A stretch of DNA of 64,000 nt from Adiantum capillus-veneris (lineage: Eukaryota > Streptophyta > Polypodiopsida > Polypodiales > Pteridaceae), in the NCBI GenBank assembly GCA_014529385.2, contig CM043963.1, positions 100,183,412 to 100,247,411 of the forward strand, written 5' to 3'. Shown piece by piece: positions 58,968 through 64,000 of the stretch. The notes beneath the pieces are model-generated. The model made no database searches. It was not told the origin of the DNA and saw only the letters and a list, made by a program, of their open reading frames with translations. The translations under genes were made by a program, and so were the position numbers. Positions within the stretch are counted from its first letter, which is position 1; each line of letters starts with the position of its first letter.

Positions 58968-59216
58968 ATGCCTATCGCACAAACACAACAGATGATAGAG
59001 TTTGAGAGTACATATCTACCCCCAATGGACCTCCCTAGCACATCATCCAGGGGACATTTGCATGACTTTGAAGAAGAAACAAAGCACACATATGCCAGAG
59101 ATGAGCTAAAGAAATGGATTGAGGACATGCTAGAAGGCTCACATAAGGAATTTATGAAGCATGAGCTTAAAGTATTAGCATCAGATGAGCTTGTCAAAAT
59201 TTTGGACATGAGATGA
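58968..59216 (+). CDS. Small reading frame, possible accessory-frame remnant
   Basis: 82 codons from ATG 58968 to TGA 59214: MPIAQTQQMIEFE, then an acidic, helical-looking part with DELKKWIEDMLEGSHKEF. Its position after the palindrome array matches the start of the large accessory frame of Gypsy-1, and KKWIEDMLEG could align with STWIQEDLLDS there, but similarity is too weak to call on its own. It may be a truncated remnant rather than a working gene. Confidence 0.3.
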   Translation: MPIAQTQQMIEFESTYLPPMDLPSTSSRGHLHDFEEETKHTYARDELKKWIEDMLEGSHKEFMKHELKVLASDELVKILDMR

Positions 59217-60190
59217 TGGAAATCCCTCTCATGAAACAAGCTCTTATAAGCATTAAAACCCGTTGGTTAGCTTGTCAGGTTCAGTTTTTGAGGTTGACAA
59301 CCTCAAAGAGTTTCCATGCCCCATCCAAGTCACTTCTCTGAGTATTGACATTATGTTAGTGCCATATAGCTATGCTACAACCGTTCGATTGTGGTGACCC
59401 GCTAATAGTTAAGATTCTCTTGTAAATCCCTTGTAAAAGCCACATTGTAATATCAAATTGACCAAGCCAAAATTTTGATTTTTTAATCTATGAATCCATT
59501 TCTCATTTGGTGAATAGGAAACCCATGGGAACTAGGCCTAAATCCATTTTTGAGTAGCCCTAGGTAAAATGTAAAAGTAAGAGGGGTTCTTTGGGAGAAA
59601 ATAGTGCGCTCTTCTCCTTGTGTTACACTATTTGAGCTATGCAGCACAATTGTAAGTTGAGAGTCCTTGAGACACCTATTTTTCAAACATAGACTAGGAG
59701 ATTCTCTTGTCACTTTACCAGCAATTGGAATGATGAGTGTCTTGGTTGAAGCGCACAACATGATTGTTTTGTAACCCTTCCAAGTTTGAGGTGGGATGGG
59801 GCTCTTGATACAAATATGAAGCTTTGCTAATGAAGTAGACAATAGGACAATAAGTTAAGGCGTGCTATGCTATTTTCCTCTCACTCATTTTATGGACGAT
59901 AGATCTGAAAAAATAAAAACGTTCTGCACTATTTTTTGTTATTTTCCTACTATCACCTGTATGGTCTAATCATGGTCTACCACTTTTTATTTTAAAAAAA
60001 TAATGGACGATAGGTTTGAATATAATAGCACCAAAAAGATTCCATATACGTGGTTCAACAGGCGCATATCAAGCTCATTGGCATCGATGCCTTACAACAA
60101 GTAACTAACGGAACCAACGATGCCTCCCGATGCGTGCGTCCACACGTGAAAGAGAAGGATGCAAGGATCCCGACCTCCAACTCAATATAC
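59217..60190. other. Spacer without recognisable gene
   Basis: No supported gene. A TGGACGATAG string occurs twice (near 59893 and 60003) within AT-rich sequence. Confidence 0.45.
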
Positions 60191-60195
60191 GGTCC

Positions 60196-60254
<59 letters not shown>

Positions 60255-60308
60255 GACAATCCATGCTTCGACCTTTGATCTAGGGGCACGTCTTGCAGAG
60301 TGGACACC

Positions 60309-60359
<51 letters not shown>

Positions 60360-60420
60360 CCTTCGTCACAAAATGATAGAGAGAGTGGGAAAGGGAGATA
60401 AGAGAGAGAGAGAGAGAGGT
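60191..60420. repeat. (GA)n and (GT)n microsatellites
   Basis: A GA run of about 55 bp near 60197-60253, a GT run near 60311-60341 passing directly into GA, and a further GA run near 60397-60418. Peptides rich in RE or LS read across them are artefacts. Confidence 0.9.
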
Positions 60421-60484
60421 GTTACATTGTTTTGGGACTTCTTCTTTTTTTTTTAAAGAAAGTTTCCTTTCTTTCAATTTCTAT

Positions 60485-60651
60485 AATCTATACTAATAGA
60501 TAAAAGGGGAGGGGATTCTGCCCCCCCCCCCCCCCTCCACGTGTCGTGAGCAGCTTCAATCGGCCAGCTCCAGAGGTGTGCGCACTGCAATCGGGCCGCT
60601 GAGAGAGAGAGAGAGGGAGAGAGAGAATGGGCGCACGCCAACCGGGTTTCT

Positions 60652-60682
<31 letters not shown>

Positions 60683-60815
60683 GGCGCGTCGCTTCTCTCC
60701 GACTGTCCGCCTTTGTTGGGCTCAGTCAGAAGCAGCCATAAAGTCAGAAGCTTTTGTTGGGCTCAGTCAGGTGCAAGGTTTGCTTCAGGTGCTCACAGGC
60801 GGCCATGCATGTCGC

Positions 60816-60858
<43 letters not shown>

Positions 60859-60892
60859 ATCATGAAATGTTATATTAACGTTGTCAAATGCT

Positions 60893-60947
<55 letters not shown>

Positions 60948-61046
60948 AATGTTATATTAACGTCTTCAAAAGGCCCAAATGACCTATGAGATCAATTTTA
61001 AAAAAAGTGAGAGCAAGGTCAAACACCCCCCCCCCCGGGCTTCTGC

Positions 61047-61123
<77 letters not shown>

Positions 61124-61190
61124 ACAGCTCGTTCTTGGGATAGTTTCCTACGACGTTAAAATTCTCTTCTTCTTCTTCTTTTTCTTCTCC

Positions 61191-61240
<50 letters not shown>

Positions 61241-61291
61241 AGTAGGGCGGCATTGATTGGATCAAGATAGGTCCCCCACGTCGTCAAATGT

Positions 61292-61336
<45 letters not shown>

Positions 61337-61344
61337 GCGAGAGG

Positions 61345-61389
<45 letters not shown>

Positions 61390-61599
61390 AAAGGGGGGTG
61401 TTTTCGACTGCCAGGTGGCGCTACCTCCTTCATCCGGCCAGTCCCGATGGTGTGCACTGCAGCCGCGCGATCAGCGAGAGGACTGCACGCAGAGGTATAG
61501 TATAGATAAAAGGGAAGGGGATTCCGCCCCCCCCCCCTCCACGTGTCGTGAGCAGCTTCAAACGGCCAGCTCCAGAGGTGTGCGCACTGCAACCGGGCC

Positions 61600-61633
<34 letters not shown>

Positions 61634-61649
61634 CGCACGGCAACCGGGC

Positions 61650-61696
<47 letters not shown>

Positions 61697-61886
61697 GGCG
61701 CGTCGATTCTCTCCGATTGTCCGCCTTTGTTGGGCTCAGTCAGAAGCAACCCCATAAAGTCAGAAGCCTTTGTTGGGCTCAGTCAGGCGCAAGGTTTGCT
61801 TCAGGTGCTCACAGGCGGCCATGCATGTCGCATGAGAGAGAGAGAGAGAGATGAATCATGAAATGTTATATTAACGTCGTCAAATG

Positions 61887-61951
<65 letters not shown>

Positions 61952-62162
61952 AATGTTATATTAACGTCTTCAAAAGGCCCAAATAACCTATGAGATCAAT
62001 TTTAAAAAAAGTGAGAGCAAGGTCAAACAAAACCAACCCCCCCCCCGCCCCCGCCCTTTTCCTTCTCTCTCTCTCTCTCTCTCTCTCTCACTCAGCTCGC
62101 TCTTGGGATAGTTTCCTACGACGTTAAAACTCTCTTCTTCTTCTTCTTCTTCTTCTTCTTCT

Positions 62163-62213
<51 letters not shown>

Positions 62214-62264
62214 AGTAGGGCGGCATTGATTCGATCAAGATAGGTCCCCCACGTCGTCAAATGT

Positions 62265-62316
<52 letters not shown>

Positions 62317-62413
62317 AGGGGGGTGTTTCCGACTGCCAAGTGGCGCTACCTCCTTCATTCGGCCAGTCCCGATGGTGTGCACTACAACCGTGCGATCAGC
62401 GAGAGGACTGCAC

Positions 62414-62467
<54 letters not shown>

Positions 62468-62712
62468 CGCGCTACGTACGGGCCCCCCTTGACCTCCACT
62501 TATGCACGGTCCCCCATTCATGCGGCCTGTGTTCCCTGCGCTTCGGCTGCATGGTGAAAGAGAGAGAGAGAGAAGCGGCCTTGACAGCAAGAGAGAGAGA
62601 GAGAGATAAAACGGCCTGGCCGCCTGTGTTCCCGGAGAGGGAGAGAGAGAAGCAAGGGAGAGGGGAAAATGAAATGATATGTTCTATTGAAAACTGCCTG
62701 GCCGCCTGTTCC

Positions 62713-62783
<71 letters not shown>

Positions 62784-63071
62784 GAAATAAAATGTTATAT
62801 TAAATAAATGATTAGAGAGTAAGGTTTGGAAATGAATTGCTTCATTAGTTTTAGACAATGCCGGTTCATGGCAAGGGGAAAAGGAGAAATTCCGCCCCAT
62901 AATAGAGAAAAATTCCGCCTAATATTTTGCCGTTTTCAATTTTTAAAATGCCGGTTCACGGCAAGGGGAAAAGGAGAAATTCCGCCCCATAATAGAGAAA
63001 GGGGAGGGCATTGTGTAAATAGTAGGGCGGCATTGATTGGATCAAGATAGGTCCCCCATGTCGTCAAATGT

Positions 63072-63131
<60 letters not shown>

Positions 63132-63394
63132 AAAGGGGGGTGTTTCCGACTGCCAGGTGGCACTACCTCCTTCATCCGGCCAGTCCCGATAGTGTGCACT
63201 GCAGTCGCGCGATCAGCGAGAGGACTGCACGCAGAGGTGGAGAGAGAGAGAGAGAGAGAGAGACGGCCTTCGCGCTACGTACGGGCCCCCCTTGACGTCC
63301 ACTTATGCACAGTCCCCCATTCATGCGGCATGTGTTCCCTGCGCTTCGCTGCATGGTGAAAGAGAGAGAGAGAGAGAGAAGCGGCCTTGGCAGC

Positions 63395-63476
<82 letters not shown>

Positions 63477-63620
63477 TAAAACGGCCTGGCCGCCTGTGTT
63501 CCCAAAGAGGGAGAGAGAGAAGCAAGGGAGAGGGAAAAATGAAATGATATGTTATATTGAAAACTGCCTGGCCGCCTGCTCCCAGAGAGAGAGAGAGAGA
63601 GAAAAATGATGTGCCTCAGC
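60485..63620. repeat. Modular ~0.8-1.0-kb repeats threaded with microsatellites
   Basis: Unique-looking blocks recur in fixed order between GA/GT/CT runs. The C-run plus CCACGTGTCGTGAGCAGC block is at about 60520 and 61530. The TTGTTGGGCTCAGTCAG block is at about 60712 and 61726. The CAAAAGGCCCAAAT block is at about 60966 and 61970. The GTAGGGCGGCATTGATT block is at about 61243, 62215 and 63023. The CGCTACCTCCTTCAT-type block is at about 61418, 62345 and 63160. The GGCCGCCTGTGTTCCC block is at about 62618 and 63488. Offsets are 1,004, ~930-975 and ~805 bp. This is a partly tandem array, perhaps of a non-autonomous transposon; I could not define its termini. Confidence 0.7.
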
Positions 63621-63820
63621 TTAATATCTTGCCGTTTTCAATTTTTAAAATGCCGGTTCACGGCAAGGGGAAAAGGAGAAATTCCGCCCCATAATAGAGA
63701 AAAATTCCGCCTAATATTTTGTCATTGTCAATGTTTAAAATGCCGGTTCACGGCAAGGGGAAAAGGAGAAATTCCGCCCCATAATAGAGAAAAATTCCGC
63801 TCCATAATTTCTAAAATTTC
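62858..63820. repeat. ~90-bp repeats with GCCGGTTCACGGC core
   Basis: Copies start at 62858, 62948, 63650 and 63740 (90-bp spacing within each pair), and another begins at 63965. Each holds ATGCCGGTTCACGGCAAGG, AGGAGAAATTCCGCCCCAT and TTTTCAATTTTTAAA-type strings. GCCG...CGGC can pair into a small hairpin. The pairs sit at the ends of the larger modules. Confidence 0.75.
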
Positions 63821-64000
63821 CTCTTGGCAAATTCAAGGAAAGGAATTTTGTATGTTTGGAAAAATGATTTTTCCCGAACACTGGTCGGGACTAGGGAGAA
63901 GATGGACCATGGCGGCCGGCTGTTGACAGCTGAGCTTAATATCTTGCCGTTTTCAATTTCCAAAATGCCGGTTCACGGCAAGGGGAAAAGGAGAAATCCC
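63821..64000. other. Right edge of window
   Basis: No gene seen. A further copy of the 90-bp repeat starts at 63965 and is cut by the window end. Confidence 0.6.

Larger units (their letters stand above)
58200..59216 (+). mobile_element. Fragment of a Gypsy-1-like 3' region
   Basis: Layout equals that of Gypsy-1 at 32.5-33.6 kb: palindromes every ~290 bp, then an ATG 187 bp after the last one (190 bp in Gypsy-1). Just before the ATG, AAAACTGAGTTTAG and AGTGC..ACAG strings parallel AAAACTCAGTTTAG and AGTGC..ACAG at 33470-33530. The palindrome itself differs. The left edge is the Copia-3 LTR end; the right edge is undefined. No pol or LTR of this element is in the window. Confidence 0.55.

Noticed and set aside
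60485-60505. Helitron 5' terminus
   Set aside because: CTATACTAATAG resembles some plant Helitron starts, but no CTRR end with hairpin was located, so it stays a suggestion.
60191-63620. Reading frames made of RERERE or LSLSLS
   Set aside because: Translations of GA and CT microsatellites; no domain and no codon signal outside the runs.

Overview
The window is transposon-dominated nuclear DNA from a land plant. The evidence is Ty1/copia and Ty3/gypsy elements with plant-type primer-binding sites, MITE-like elements, diverged satellite arrays, long (GA)n/(GT)n tracts and two decayed gene remnants. The large accessory-laden gypsy element and the low gene density suggest a large genome, perhaps a fern or another non-flowering lineage; that is inference only. 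I found no intact host gene, no tRNA or rRNA and no prokaryotic feature.

Layout. 0.4-1.4 kb: a decayed FCP1-like phosphatase gene (minus strand). 1.6-6.8 kb: Copia-1 (minus), with 228-bp LTRs, a CTAGC target duplication and two LTR differences, but four in-frame stops. 7.06-10.05, 11.33-11.93 and 15.89-17.05 kb: satellite A, a ~68-bp unit with a palindromic core. 12.26-14.05 kb: a decayed multi-exon gene of unknown family (minus).

17.7-48.4 kb is a triple nest. A minus-strand gypsy element (Gypsy-2) is cut inside its integrase by Copia-2 (plus). The 5' LTR of Copia-2 is cut in turn by Gypsy-1, a 20,007-bp plus-strand element with 934-bp LTRs and an AACCC duplication. Gypsy-1 carries gag, protease, RT-RNase H, a duplicated zinc-binding module, integrase, a second retropepsin domain after the integrase, and a 3' accessory reading frame of about 1,148 codons rich in coiled coil. 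Two MITE-like elements sharing the terminus GGGTGAAAGCATG and having 4-bp target duplications sit in Gypsy-1 and Copia-2.

50.8-52.8 kb: satellite B, a second palindromic repeat with a ~740-bp higher-order period. 53.1-58.2 kb: Copia-3 (plus), an older, badly decayed copy. 58.2-59.2 kb: a fragment laid out like the 3' region of Gypsy-1. 60.2-64.0 kb: modular repeats threaded with GA, GT and CT microsatellites.

The most unusual signal is a perfect 24-bp palindrome in the untranslated parts of Gypsy-1. Downstream of pol it recurs every 284-285 bp and ends 190 bp before the accessory ATG. The fragment at 58.2 kb has the same layout (288-291 bp period, last copy 187 bp before an ATG) but a different palindrome. 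This looks like an element-specific address sequence on a conserved scaffold.
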